From: Myxocyprinus asiaticus
Lineage: Eukaryota; Chordata; Actinopteri; Cypriniformes; Catostomidae
Reading direction: 5' to 3'
NCBI RefSeq assembly: GCF_019703515.2
Contig: NC_059374.1
Span: 12,684,245 to 12,748,244, forward strand
DNA length: 64,000 nt
Below the pieces are notes generated by a model. The model was not told where the DNA came from. It ran no database searches and saw nothing but the letters and a program-made list of their open reading frames with translations. Shown in pieces: positions 24,481 to 35,527 of this stretch. The first letter of the stretch is position 1. Each line of letters opens with the position of its first letter. A program made the position numbers and the translations under genes.

Positions 24481-25740
24481 ATGTCAATATCTGCTTTTCC
24501 ATTATCAGGCCAGTGCGAGCCAGTGCTATCAACTGGCCAGCCGGGGCCAGTAGACTTGGACCTCAAGTCGTGAGACCAAAATCGATCTGCATTCCTATCA
24601 TTGGTACAATAGCCCCGCAGCGTTGCCCCTTAAACTGGCCCTTAATACACCGACCTGGTGCCAACGTTACACACCCTGCCTTTTTCACAAACAAGAGGGT
24701 AACTCAAGCTGAGGAATCAGACTCAGGAGACTAGCTAGCCCTTGAAATGAACACGGATTTGTACTGTACCCGCAATTGTATAAATTTTTCCAGAAATTGT
24801 ACCATTGTGTGTGGATACACAACTTGGCAAGTTAGCCGGCAATATATTTAATCACGTATTTGTTTCGGCAGACACCATCGATGTGGCGTTGCACATTTTC
24901 ATCAGCTCAAATATTCAAAAGAGTCCTAATTTTGTCTACTGACCAGAATTGACGATTGTCCATTCTCCGTTGATCTGTTGTGGTAAGCTGGTGGCTAAAT
25001 ATGAAAGATTTTTATTTATTTTTTTTGCCCATTTTCTCCCCAATTTGGAATGCCCAATTCCCAACTCGCCTCAATCTGGGTGGCGGAGGATGAATCTCAG
25101 TTGCCTCCGCGTCTGAGACTGTCAATCCGCGAATCTTATCACTTGGCTTGTTGAGCACATTACCGCGGAGACGTAGCACGTGTGGAGGCCCATGCTATTC
25201 TCCGCGGCATCCACACACAACTCACCACATGCCCCACCGAGAGCGAGAACCACACATTATAGCGACCACGAGGAGGTTGCCCCATGTGACTCTACCCTCC
25301 CTAGCAACCGGGCCAATTTGATTGCTGAGGAGACCTGGCTGGAGTCACAGCATGCCATGGATTCAAACTCGTGACTCCAGGGGTGGTATTCAGTGTCAAT
25401 ACTCGCTGAGCTACCCAGGCCCCCAGATATGAAAGATTGGGAAAGGATCTTGGTGCTGAAACCATTGACCCGCCTCAATCCCCAGTTGGCCTTCTTTGGA
25501 CCAAGGGTAATCGGCGGGGCAAAGGCACATGGCCATTGGCCCCCAGGAAGCCCCCTGAAGCTCCAGAAGTGACAGTGGGAACACAACTGGCACACATCAG
25601 CACACCCTCATTTGGCCTGATAGTGGAAATGCAGCTACTGACAATAAAATGCCATTGCATGTGTATTATCCAAGGTAACATGGTATTGTTTAATTCTGAA
25701 CACAAACTTCAGGGGAAGGCAAAAGTATTTGTGACTAATG
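24481..25740. repeat. Unclassified repeat that hosts a SINE
   Basis: GC-richer than its neighbours, with words such as GGCCAGTGCGAGCCAGTG and GCCAGCCGGGGCCAG. A SINE splits it at 25011-25426. Open frames at 25257-25595 and 25437-25769 overlap the SINE or the repeat and are not genes. The family is unassigned. Confidence 0.35.
25011..25426 (-). mobile_element. tRNA-derived SINE with 12-bp target duplication
   Basis: Same family as 10411-10755, on the minus strand, with the promoter-like head at the right. The TAGCTCAGCGAG A-box region is clear, but the B-box region reads GAGTTTGAATCC, so the box is altered. ATATGAAAGATT flanks it at 24999-25010 and 25427-25438. It is longer than the copy at 10411 because of extra body sequence near 25080-25130. 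Confidence 0.88.
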
Positions 25741-26159
25741 ACTTAAATTTTGGTTTCGCTTTTGTCTAATTAACAATGATGTGGGATGTTCCTGGAAATG
25801 TACAGGTTTATGGGAAATGGCAGGAGTTCCAGGATTTCCCCAGAGGGTGGATGAACATTTTACATAATGATTGACTGTGTATGGGAAGAGCGTGTGTGGG
25901 CAGGCCAGTCAAGGTGAGGCACCTTAGATAACATGATCAGTTCATGGGCAATCCATCACGTTTGGCAGAATGCCTTTAGGTTCTAGGTCATCAGTTACAG
26001 TCTGGTCGGCCAGTCAAAGTCCAATTTAAGGTGACGTTGATAGGCTTTATAATGCCTCATTGATCTCTACAATGCCTCAGGAGAATCCTCCAAATTGGTA
26101 TATGTCTTCTGCCGTAGTTATAGGCCTATGCAATGTATAATTTAAACAGAGCTTTCTTT
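25741..26159. other. Intergenic, no gene seen
   Basis: No coding or repeat structure that I can name. Confidence 0.4.
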
Positions 26160-26205
26160 CAGCATTAAAGGAATGTTCCAGGTTCAGTATGTTAATCTTT
26201 GGCAT

Positions 26206-27319
26206 TAGGCATATAACGATACACAAATTTCACAATACAATATGATACAAAGCCTCATGATACGATACAATATGATTAAAAAATAAAAATAAAATAAAAA
26301 AAACAGCACCCACAAATGTTTCACTCAAACTTATTCAAGGATTCAACATAAATGTCTTTTAAATCATAAATGACACAACAGTGTCTGACATTGGCAACAA
26401 AATGTAGAGCTCTATAATAAAGTAACTTAAACAATAGAACTGCATTTATTCTGTTTGATTGTAATGAGAAAAACTAATATGAACTCACAATTTTCATGTT
26501 TTTCTTGAGTAAAATGTGTTTGTCTACACTCAAGTAATTTATATTTGTATATCACTTTTCACAATACATGTTTCAAAGCAGCTTTATAGAAAATCAGGCC
26601 TTGTTATTTAGTGATGAAAAAAACTTGAGAGGAACCTGACCTCTGGTTTTACGAGATATGTATATAATCCAATATTATTTAGCGGCTTGAGCAAAAACCG
26701 GTCGACACGTAATTTTGTTGGCCTCTTCCCACGTTTCACGGTGCATGTAAACTTTACCGGCATTTTTACAGGCTTATTACCTGTGCAAGAGTTGTGCTCA
26801 TACCCGTTTACATTTCAACTTCAAAACCAGAGAATAATAAGTGTCATGTAACTGTGGGTTTCTTATGTTGTCAGATTTTTGATTAAACTTGTTTTTGTTA
26901 CTTATGAGCATCTTGCTCAGTGTCATGCTCTGTGTCCTCTGGAGAGACTGACTGTTAAATGCAACTTTTCTGCTGCTGTGTTTCTGCATCGCAAATCCAC
27001 CAATTTGCGCAGTGATGTCGGCATAAATAAAACAACATTTTTTATGTACTGTAGCACCGGGACATGACACCGTTATTTGGCAAATTCGACAAGCTGTAAT
27101 GCTACAATCTACTTGCTGTTTGCATCGATCTTTTCGTCTATGTACTGTAAATATGTTGCTCTGTTTCTCCTGTGAGCGCTAAGCACCCCTTCACCGCGGA
27201 GGAGACTGTTTTGCAGCTCTCAGAGTTGCGCTGCTTGCTTTTAATTACACTATAACGTGTTTATGTTATATGTTATGATACATATGGTATTGTATATTGA
27301 GCGTCGTTTTACACCCCTA
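26206..27319. mobile_element. hAT-type non-autonomous element, about 1.1 kb
   Basis: The left end TAGGCATATAACGATACAC and the right end, whose reverse complement reads TAGGGGTGTAAAACG, match the widespread TAGGG-GTAACGATAC hAT terminus. TTGGCAT is present on both sides (26199-26205 and 27320-27326). The host is a dispersed repeat that starts AAAGGAATGTTCCAGGTTCA at 26167 and resumes after 27326. The related copy at 53106 reads through the site with a single GGCAT. No transposase frame is seen. Confidence 0.75.
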
Positions 27320-27349
27320 TTGGCATACTGTCAATTACCACATAAAATA

Positions 27350-29150
27350 AATTCTAATTTCATATCTTACATTTTGTGTATCCTAATTACACACAACTAA
27401 GTAATTTGAAAATGACAGAGAGTAAAATACTCTGCTGATAAGTGATATTTACAGTGATTTGTCTTTGTTTTCTTCAAGTATCACTAGCCTCATACTTCAT
27501 CTCAAGCATGCTCTTCATTTAAACATTTGTCGAATTGGTTGACAACTAACTTTTGGAAAAAAAAAAATTATTTGGGTCAGTTTTGTTTGCAGTGGTTGAA
27601 AATCATTTTCACACAATAAATATTGAAATGGTTTGTTTATTTTACTCTTTCTTTGAGATTATCATAGTTTTAAACATGCAATAATTTGTATTTTATACAA
27701 ATAGAGTTTGTCACATATAGTTTCACACTGAAGGTCTGGGACAAGGCTAAAACAATAAAATCTATACATAAAGGGCATTTGAAAAGTACCAAAAATAAAT
27801 GATGAAGGCCTGGTAGAATGTTTCTAGTTCTAGTGTTCTAATGGAGATTTTTGAAGCACTTTAAAACATAAGTTGTATCAATGTCTGTGTTTTTGATGGT
27901 TTATTCCATTCAGCATTTACAGATCTGATAAGAAGATAAGAGTAGGGAAAGTTTCCACCAGTCAATTCAGCACTTTAATGTGCAGTGGTAAATGACTCAA
28001 ACTGAAATATTATGCAAATCCTGTGACAAATCTTACTTTGCTAGATGTAATTAGTTTCTCATAAATGGAAAAGAACAGACCTGCTGTAACAGACAACACG
28101 TACCAACCGTTACGGGCACCAGTACATAAATAAACTTAAACATTCATAAATATTTAAATATTCCAGTTGGAAATATTCCTAGCTGGTTAACAAAAACTAA
28201 AGCACATCTGTGGGATACTCTAATTGTAAGAAAAAAGTTAACAGTGGAACTCTCACAATGGAAGTCTATGGGGCAAGCATGCATTTCTGTATATTTTCTG
28301 TGGTCACTGACAGCCTTTTACTATGCTGTTCAAAAGAGAACTTGGATTTAACCCAGGAATGATTTGAGGAAAAAATTCCTTGAAGACTAAGACCACCCTT
28401 CCAAGCAAGAGTCCTACAGCTCAAGAAAAGAACAGAAAACAAATACAAGGTTATATGTTGCATTACTGTGGTAATGGTACAGTGTAATTACATGAGTTAG
28501 CACTGAGCATGTACTAATGTATAATTAATTTGTGGTGCTGCTTGTAAATACACTTAATTAGTGTTATTACTTTGTGTCATTTACTCGCTTTTGGCACCCA
28601 AACGCCTAACAACACTTACTGCTTTGGCCACTGGGGGCAGTTTTTTGAATTTCGGTAAGCACAGACAGATTTCAGCTAAAGAAAAGTCAACCTAATGTTT
28701 CCATTTCACTGAGAGATTAGTCTGCACTGATAGTGTCATTTATTTACATAAATTGTCTATCTTGTTTTCACACCAAATTCACTAAAGGAATTTTGCAAAT
28801 CTAGCATCGGAACAAACATGCCCAAAAATATAGATCTGAGCAGAATTGCTCAACACTATTTTGGATCATGCGGGTCGTTTGTAAGTGCTAAGTTGTGGCT
28901 ACCACAATCATACTTTGGGACTGTATAGCAGGGGTTTTAAAACTTTTGATGCCAAGGACTGCCAAATATGATGATCACTTTGCAAGGACCACCAGCTATT
29001 TATTTTAATGAGTATCAAGAGTTATGTTATAAAAACAACATGTTGTTTACAAAATTGAATAATTTGAACATCAGCGATCTCCTTGGCTAGCATGATCTCA
29101 AGCTTGATTACATTTCCTAGCACTTGAAGCATAAGTCTTGATCGTGCCTA
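27350..29150. other. Intergenic, no gene seen
   Basis: AT-rich sequence. A repeat fragment at 28570-28675 belongs to the family at 20985-21305. CAGGGGTTTTAAAACTTTTG at 28930 looks like the left end of another hAT element, but no right end was found. Confidence 0.45.
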
Positions 29151-29159
29151 GACACTGCA

Positions 29160-29409
29160 ATGTCAAGATTTGTAGTAAAAAAGGAGTTACATTTTGGTCT
29201 GTTCTCACACAAAACAGATCATATCGCTTCAAAAGACATGCATTAAACTGCTGAAGTCTTATAGATTACCTTTATGTTGCCTTTACATCCTTTTTGGAGC
29301 TTGAAAAGTTGGACCACATTGACTTTGAATATCTTTGTGTTCCGCGGAAGAAAGAAAGTCATACGACTTTAAGATGGCATAAGGATGAGTAAATGGGTGA
29401 ACTATTTCT
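29160..29409 (-). mobile_element. TTAA-flanked MITE, 5'-incomplete copy
   Basis: The right end reads GGGTGAACTATTTCT followed by TTAA at 29410-29413, the same terminus as at 62621-63079. The interior carries GAAAGAAAGTCATACGACTT. The left boundary is blurred. Confidence 0.65.
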
Positions 29410-29413
29410 TTAA

Positions 29414-30546
29414 ATTTAGTTTTGTTGGTGTAACTTATTGTGCAGTATTCAAGTTCAGTATTCAGTGATGTTACATACTATTTTTGACTTGAATAAAACC
29501 TGTTCATTTAGATGTTACCAAATGAAGCACATTTTTTTGTTTTAATGCATAATGTTTGGATCGCCAAGACACCAGTTTGTAAGCATTCTCAAATTAGTTT
29601 TTAAAGTGTTTTTCAGAGGTGTTGTGACAGCACGGTGATTCAGCTCAACCGGAGCAGAGGGGACGTGATAAACACACACATAACGGAAAGACGAGTGGAA
29701 GCAGGTTCAACTGCAGTGACTCAGTGCTTTATCAGAACTGTCCAGTACTTTTCATACAATGACACTTTCAAGACACGATCAGCATGTCTTAATAATAGCT
29801 GGCACCAATAGAATTTTATGTGTGTGTGTGTGTGTCAGAGAGAGAGAAAGAGCTCTTCTACAGCAGTTTAAATTGTCTGACTGAAATGTGCTGATCTGTG
29901 TAAGACTGCAGAGGTGGGTCACTGTTAACAGTGGACACTGTGAGCAAGCACAAGCTGACACTGGAAAGGAAAAATGTCCCTGGGTGAAATGACAAAGCCA
30001 TGGGTGGACATGTCCTCATCTGTTCAGCCTATTGGAATAAATACTCAAAGTACAGTCAGTACCCTGTTGAATAAAAAAGTTGAAAACTAGCCTAAAGTGG
30101 TTAGCTGGTCTCCTGTTCTGGCCAAGCTGATTAGGATGGTCTGGTTTAATGGATTTAGAGAGGTTTTGGGTACTTTGCAACTGGTCAGGCTGGTAGAGAA
30201 GTTGGCCAACCAGCTTAACCAGCTAAATACCAGTTTGGCCAGACTGGAAGACCAGCTAATACATCTATTACCAGCTAAGAGCAGTTCACCATTTTTGTTT
30301 TACAGGGGGAAAAACATAAAACAGAAAAATAAAGCAGATATGACAACTTCAATCCTGAAATTGAAGCCCAATGCAGTACACCGCTTACATATTACATCAG
30401 TGATTGCTTTTACGAAAATCTTTCAGTCATTTACAGAATTTTGAAAACATTGATGGATAATTCAAAATGCTTTCCATCATTTTGATAGATATAATGCAGA
30501 ATAAAAGATAAAAAAGAACCCACAACACAGTGTTTAGTAAAACATC
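29414..30546. repeat. Intergenic, with ACCAGCT-type repeat at 30090-30290
   Basis: Between about 30090 and 30290 words such as GGCCAGACTGGAAGACCAGC and ACCAGCTTAACCAGCTAAAT recur on both strands, as in a known style of cyprinid palindromic repeat. A 115-codon frame crosses it and is not a gene. A (TG)n run lies at 29820-29835. Confidence 0.5.
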
Positions 30547-30960
30547 ATGGTTACTTGTGTAACCTCCGTTCCCTGATGGAGGGAACGAGACGTTGTGTTG
30601 ATGTAGTGACACTAGGGGTCACACTTGGGAGCCCGAGACACCTCTGGTCTTTGATAAAAGGCCAATGAAAATTGGTGAGTGGTATTTGCATGCCACTCCA
30701 CTGGACATACGGGTATAAAAGGAGCTGGTATGCAACCACTCATTCAGGTTTTATGCTGAGGAGCCGATATAAGGTCCGGCTATTTCAGCGGGTAGTTCAG
30801 CGTTGTGGCAGGAGGGACACAATGTCTCGTTCCCTCCATCAGAGAACAGAGGTTACACATGACGTTCCCTATCTGTCACTCACTCGACGTTGTGTCGATG
30901 TTGTGACATTAGGGGTCCCTATACGAAACGCCACAATTGGCTGAACTGTGTTACATGAAC
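30547..30960. repeat. DIRS copy 1 terminal repeat region
   Basis: Contains GTAACCTCCGTTCCCTGATG near 30560 and an inverted counterpart TCCCTCCATCAGAGAACAGA near 30832, enclosing ACGGGTATAAAAGGAGCTGG at 30709. The TATAAAA word is in a likely element promoter. The same arrangement closes copy 2 at 50728-51053. Confidence 0.8.
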
Positions 30961-31639
30961 TGGCGGTGTGTGGTGGGCAGTCTACTGTGTGCCTCATAGC
31001 CAGCACACCAGGTCGACACGTAACCTCCCCCAACATATTTATGAGTGTCGAACGGCCCTTTCTGGGGACAAGTCAACTACCCAAAAGATAGAGACAGCCT
31101 CTTTTCCCCTTTTTTTCCACTCCCTAAAAAAGAAGGGGGATTATTTGACTGGGCCACCAGGTCTAGTCGGGGGGTGTCCCTCCCAAGGGGAAGACACCGC
31201 GGAGACCACACCTCGCCCAAAGATTATTGCTATACAATACATCACATGGTCTTTCCAACCATGTGGGGAGTCTTCAAGGTAGATCCTGCCCAATGGGGGA
31301 GGAGTTACTACAAACATGGAGACTGGGGCAGAGGGGCTCTGCCCAAGGAAGATGCAGTTTGCCAACACGGAAACGAATTAGCAGAAGATATATAAATCAC
31401 ATGGGGTTAGCCTTACAGGGAACCGCCACATGCGGAGTACCTGCCCCAGAACAGGGCTCTTAGTTAGCGCGTGTACTGGGCCGGCAGCGAGTCTCTCTGA
31501 AAACTCGACTGCCACAGGGCTCGGAGGAAGTCAACCAGGGAACAAAGTTTGTGAACACTACTGGGAATTAATGGCGCACATCTTCAGCTCCAAGGGAGGT
31601 GGAAAGCGCTATGTGCAAGCGATACACCCGGCCAGCTAT

Positions 31640-32769
31640 CCCGGGCTTATCCGCTTGTGTTGCGTGCCACTACCTGGGACGAAACCGGTTCCACCCGGAG
31701 GTTGTAGAACCTTGCACAGGTGTTGGGTGTTGCCCAGCCTGCTGCTCTGCAAATGTCTGTTAGAGAGGCACCCCTGGCCAGGGCCCAGGGAGCCGCTACA
31801 CCCCTGGTAGAATGGGCTTGTAGCCCTACCAGGGGTGGCATGTCCTAGACGACATATGCCATATTTATGGCGTCATTGAGCCAGTGGGCGATCCTCTGCT
31901 TGGAGATGGCGCTTCCTTTCTGCTGTGCACCAAAGCAGACAAAGAGCTGCTCAGAGATTCTAAAGCTCTGCGTGTGATCCAAATAGATGCGTAAAGCACG
32001 CACCGGACACAGTGACGACAGGGCTGGGTCTGCCTCCTCCTGGGGCAGCGCTTGCAGGTTCACCACCTGGGGTGGTGGGAACCTTGGGCACATAGCCCGG
32101 TCAGGGTCTCAGGATCAAGTGAGAGTAACCTGGACTGAACTCCAGGCACGTTTCACTGACAGAGAACGCTTGCAGGTCACCTACCCTCTTGATGGAAGTG
32201 AGCGCAGTCAGGAGGGCAGTCTTCAAGGAGAGTGCCTTAAGCTCGGCTGACTACAAAGGCTCAAAGGGGGCTCTCTGTAGACCCTGAAGAATTACAGAGA
32301 GGTCTGATGAATGAACGAGGTGCAGTCTGGAGGGATTCAGCCTCCTGGTGCCTCTTAGAAACCTGATGATCAGGTCGTGCTTCCCTAAGGACTTACTGTC
32401 AACTGCGTCGTGGTGTGCTGCTATGGCGGCAACGTACACCTTCAAGATGGAAGGGGACAGCCTCCCTTCCAACCTCTCCTGCAGGTAGGAAAGCACTGAT
32501 CCGACTGCACATCTCTGGGGGTCTTCCCGACGGGAAGAACACCACTTAGCGAACAGACGCCACTTAAAGGCATACAGGCACCTCGTAGAGGGGACCCTAG
32601 CCTGAGTGATCGTGTCTACCACCGCAGGTCCATCCAGGGGCCAGACATGGAGATTCCAGAGGTCTGGGCGCGGGTGCCAGATGGTGCCCCGTCCCTGAGA
32701 AAGAAGATGCTTCCTCAGGGGAATTCGCCAGGGGGAGCTATCGCGAGGAGTGTGAGGTCCGAGCACCAC
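31640..32769 (-). pseudogene. DIRS copy 1 tyrosine recombinase (broken)
   Basis: The N-terminal helical domain and start of the catalytic domain lie at 32251-32769 (GKHDLIIRFLRGTRRL). A TAG stop follows at 32251. Downstream pieces show FVCFGAQQKGSAISKQR and, at 31647-31841, AHSTRG (HxxR box), AGWATPNTCARFY (nucleophilic Tyr). The Arg, His-x-x-Arg, Trp and Tyr pattern is the tyrosine recombinase signature. Several frame breaks separate the pieces. Confidence 0.85.
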
Positions 32770-33062
32770 GTCTGGTTGGGCCAGTAGGGTGCTACCAGGA
32801 TGACCTGCTCCTCATCCACCCTGACCTTGCACAGGGTCTGTGCAAGCAGGCTCACTGGGGGAAATGCATATTTGCGCATGCCATGGGGCCAGCTGTGTGC
32901 CAACGCGTCAATGCCGAGGGGGGCCTCGGTCAGGGTGTACCAGAGCAGGCAGTGGGGAGGATGCTTGGGAGGCGAACAGGTGAACCTGTGCCTGTTGAAT
33001 CGACTCCAAATCAGCTGGACCACCTGAGGGTGGAGTCTCCACTCTCCCCTGAGGGTAACCTG

Positions 33063-33620
33063 TCATGACAGCACGTCCGCTGTAGTGTTGAGGTTGCCCA
33101 GGATGTGAGTGGCTTGCAGCGACTTGAAGTGCTGCTGACTACAGAGGAGGAGACGGCGGGCGGGTTGTGACATACAACGAGAGCGCAGACCGCCTTGGTG
33201 GTTGACATATGCTACTGTTGTCATGTTGTCTGTCTGAACTAACACATGCTTGCCCTGGATCAACGGCCGAAACCTCCGCAGGGCGAGCAGAATTGCCAAC
33301 AACTCGAGGCAGTTGATATGCCAATGCAGTTGCAGACCCGTCCAGAGGCCGGCGGCTGCGTGCCCATTGCAAACAGCGCCCCAGCCCATTTTGGAGGCGT
33401 CTGTCGTGACCACGACACACCTGGAGACCAGTTCTAAAGGAACACCTGCTCGTAGAAACGAGAGGTCGGTCCAAGGGCTGAAAAGACGGTGACAGACCGG
33501 CGTGATGGCCACGCGATGTGTCCCGTGGCACCATGCCCATCTCGGGACTCGAGTCTGGAGCCAGTGCTGAAGCGGCCTCATATGCATTAACCCGAGCAGG
33601 GTGGCCACCGCCGAGGACGG
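33063..33620 (-). pseudogene. DIRS copy 1 RNase H domain (open frame)
   Basis: A 211-codon open frame covers the end of RT and the RNase H. Carboxylate motifs are visible: TTDASKMGWGAV, CLELLAI, VQTDNMTTVAYVNHQGG and GNLNTTADVLS, which fit the D-E-D-D set. The frame is intact here even though the flanking domains are broken. It would degrade the RNA strand of the RNA-DNA hybrid during retrotransposition. Confidence 0.8.
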
Positions 33621-33627
33621 CATATGC

Positions 33628-34560
33628 CTAAGGAGCCTCTGAAAAAGTTTTAGTGGAACCGCTGTTCTCTGTTTGAACACCTTCAAACAGGCCAGCACCT
33701 ACTGGGCGCGCTTGTTCGTAAGGCGCCGTCAAGGAGACTGAGTCCAACTCCATACCGAGAAAAGAGATGCTCTGAACCGGGAGGAGCTTGCTCTTTTCCC
33801 AGTTGACCCGAAGCCCTAGTCGGCTGAGGTGTGAGAGCACCAGGTCCCTGTGTGTGCACAACATGTCTCGAGAGTGAGCTAGGATTTGCCAGTCATTGAG
33901 ATAGCTGAGAATGCGAATGCCCACCTCCCTTAACGGGGCAAGGGCAGCCTCTGCGATCTTTGTAAAGATGCGAGGAGACAGGGACAGGCCGAAAGGAAGG
34001 ACTTTGTACTGATACGCCTGACCCTCGAACACGAACCACAGGAAGGGTCTGTGTCGAGGAAGGCCACAGTTCAGACGCATCCATCAGGTCTACCGCCGCG
34101 AACCAATCTTGATGCCGGACGCTTGCCAGAATGCATTTTTGCATCAGCATCTTGAACGGGAGTCTGTGTAAAGCCTAGTTCAGTACTCACAGGTCCAAGA
34201 TTGGCCGCAACCCACCACCTTTTTTCGGTACGATGAGGTAGGGGCTGAAAAACCCCTTCACCTCAGCTGGAGGGACAGGTTCTATCGCGCCGTTCTGTAG
34301 GAGGGTAGCGATCTCTGCGCAAGGTAGCAGCGTTTTCGTCCTTCACCAAGGTGAAGTGGACACCGCTAAACCTGGGTGGACGCCCGGCGAAGTGAATCGC
34401 GTAGCCGAGTCGGACGGTCTGGACCAGCCCTCGCGACGGATTGGAAAGCGCAAGCCATGCATCCAAGTTCCGCACAAGGGGGACCAAAGGGACAACACCT
34501 TCAGATGTACCGGCAGGTGGGGCCTCGTGGCGGGGCGGAGCTCGAGGTGCCACACCACGT
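33628..34560 (-). pseudogene. DIRS copy 1 reverse transcriptase (broken)
   Basis: Recognisable text includes RFSGVHFTLVK, ILASVRHQDWFAAVDL and YKVLPFGLSLSPRIF. The catalytic box reads YLNDW, so the first Asp of the usual YLDDW is Asn (codon at 33895-33897). A deletion or frameshift follows VDLMDA, and part of the first catalytic motif (DAYFH in copy 2) is lost. Confidence 0.85.
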
Positions 34561-34899
34561 CATGGCCGTGCTGAGTCTAAGGACATCTAAGCACTTACCT
34601 GGCTCCTTGTGACCACCCCCGGAACAGACTGGATGGGGGAGGAAGAGGCCTGTCCTCGTGACCTGTCACATCGGGGGTGGATTTGTGCCACAGCTGGGCG
34701 CTCAGAGGCGGGAGACCGCCGCTGGTGCGCCAAACCTGCCAAATAGAGTGGTGAACGGTGGTCGTGATGATGGCCGTGCACACCGGATACGTGACCCAGG
34801 GACAAGGAAACCGCTCTTGCTGAGCTCTTGAGTACTGCAGCCATTTGGGCATGCAGCGCAATTAAATGCAAAAGGTAACAAGATGGAGAGATCTGCTTA

Positions 34900-35527
34900 C
34901 CAACTCCAGAGCAGCGGGTTGGCGGAGCCGGTGCAGTCACCACAGGGGGATGCCCTAGGTGATGAGTAGACGGGGTGCGGGATCTTGAGCCGTGCTGGGG
35001 CAGCATATGCCGGCTAGCATCTGTCTACTGCTCCACCATCGAGAACTGCTGGGCAAAGTCCTCGACGGTGTCGCCGAATAGGCCCGCCTGGGAAATGGGG
35101 GCAGCAAGGAACCATGTCATGTCGGCCTCGCCCATCTCAACCAGGTTGAGCCAAAGGTGGCACTCCTGGACCACTAGTGTGGCCATCGTCCGCCCGAGAG
35201 ACCGCACCGTGACCTCCGTCGCTCGGAGAGCGAGGTCGGTCACCGAGCGCAGTTCCTGCATCAATCCTGGGGCGGAACTACCCTCGTGCAGTTCCTTTAG
35301 TGCATTGGTGGACTTGCAGGAAAGCCATGGCATGCAGGGCAGAGGCGGCTTGTCCAGCGGCACTGTAGGCCTTGGCCGTCAGAGACGACGTAAACCTACA
35401 GGCCTTGGACGGGGGCTTTAGGCACCCGCGCCAGGTGGCGGCGCTCTGCGGGCATAGGTGCTCCATGAGCGCCTTTATCCACCGGGGGATTGCCGAATAG
35501 CCCTTGGCCACCCCACCATCGCCCCAT
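34900..35527 (-). pseudogene. DIRS copy 1 gag-like ORF remnant
   Basis: Fragments such as LCPQSAATWRG, ACRFTSSLTAKAY and ALKELHEGSS match copy 2 at 47690-47960. The beginning, including the zinc-finger-like part, is missing because of 5' truncation. Confidence 0.7.

Larger units (their letters stand above)
30547..35527 (-). mobile_element. DIRS-type retrotransposon, copy 1 (5'-truncated, degraded)
   Basis: Read on the minus strand, the order is gag remnant, reverse transcriptase, RNase H, tyrosine recombinase, terminal repeat region. This is the DIRS layout, which uses a tyrosine recombinase instead of a DDE integrase. The 5' end breaks at about 35527 inside gag. It carries stops and frameshifts in RT and recombinase and an altered RT catalytic motif, so it is dead. 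It is opposite in orientation to copy 2 at 46650-51053. Confidence 0.88.

Noticed and set aside
31045..31810. Plus-strand frames over DIRS copy 1
   Set aside because: Antisense shadows of the element, whose domains read on the minus strand.
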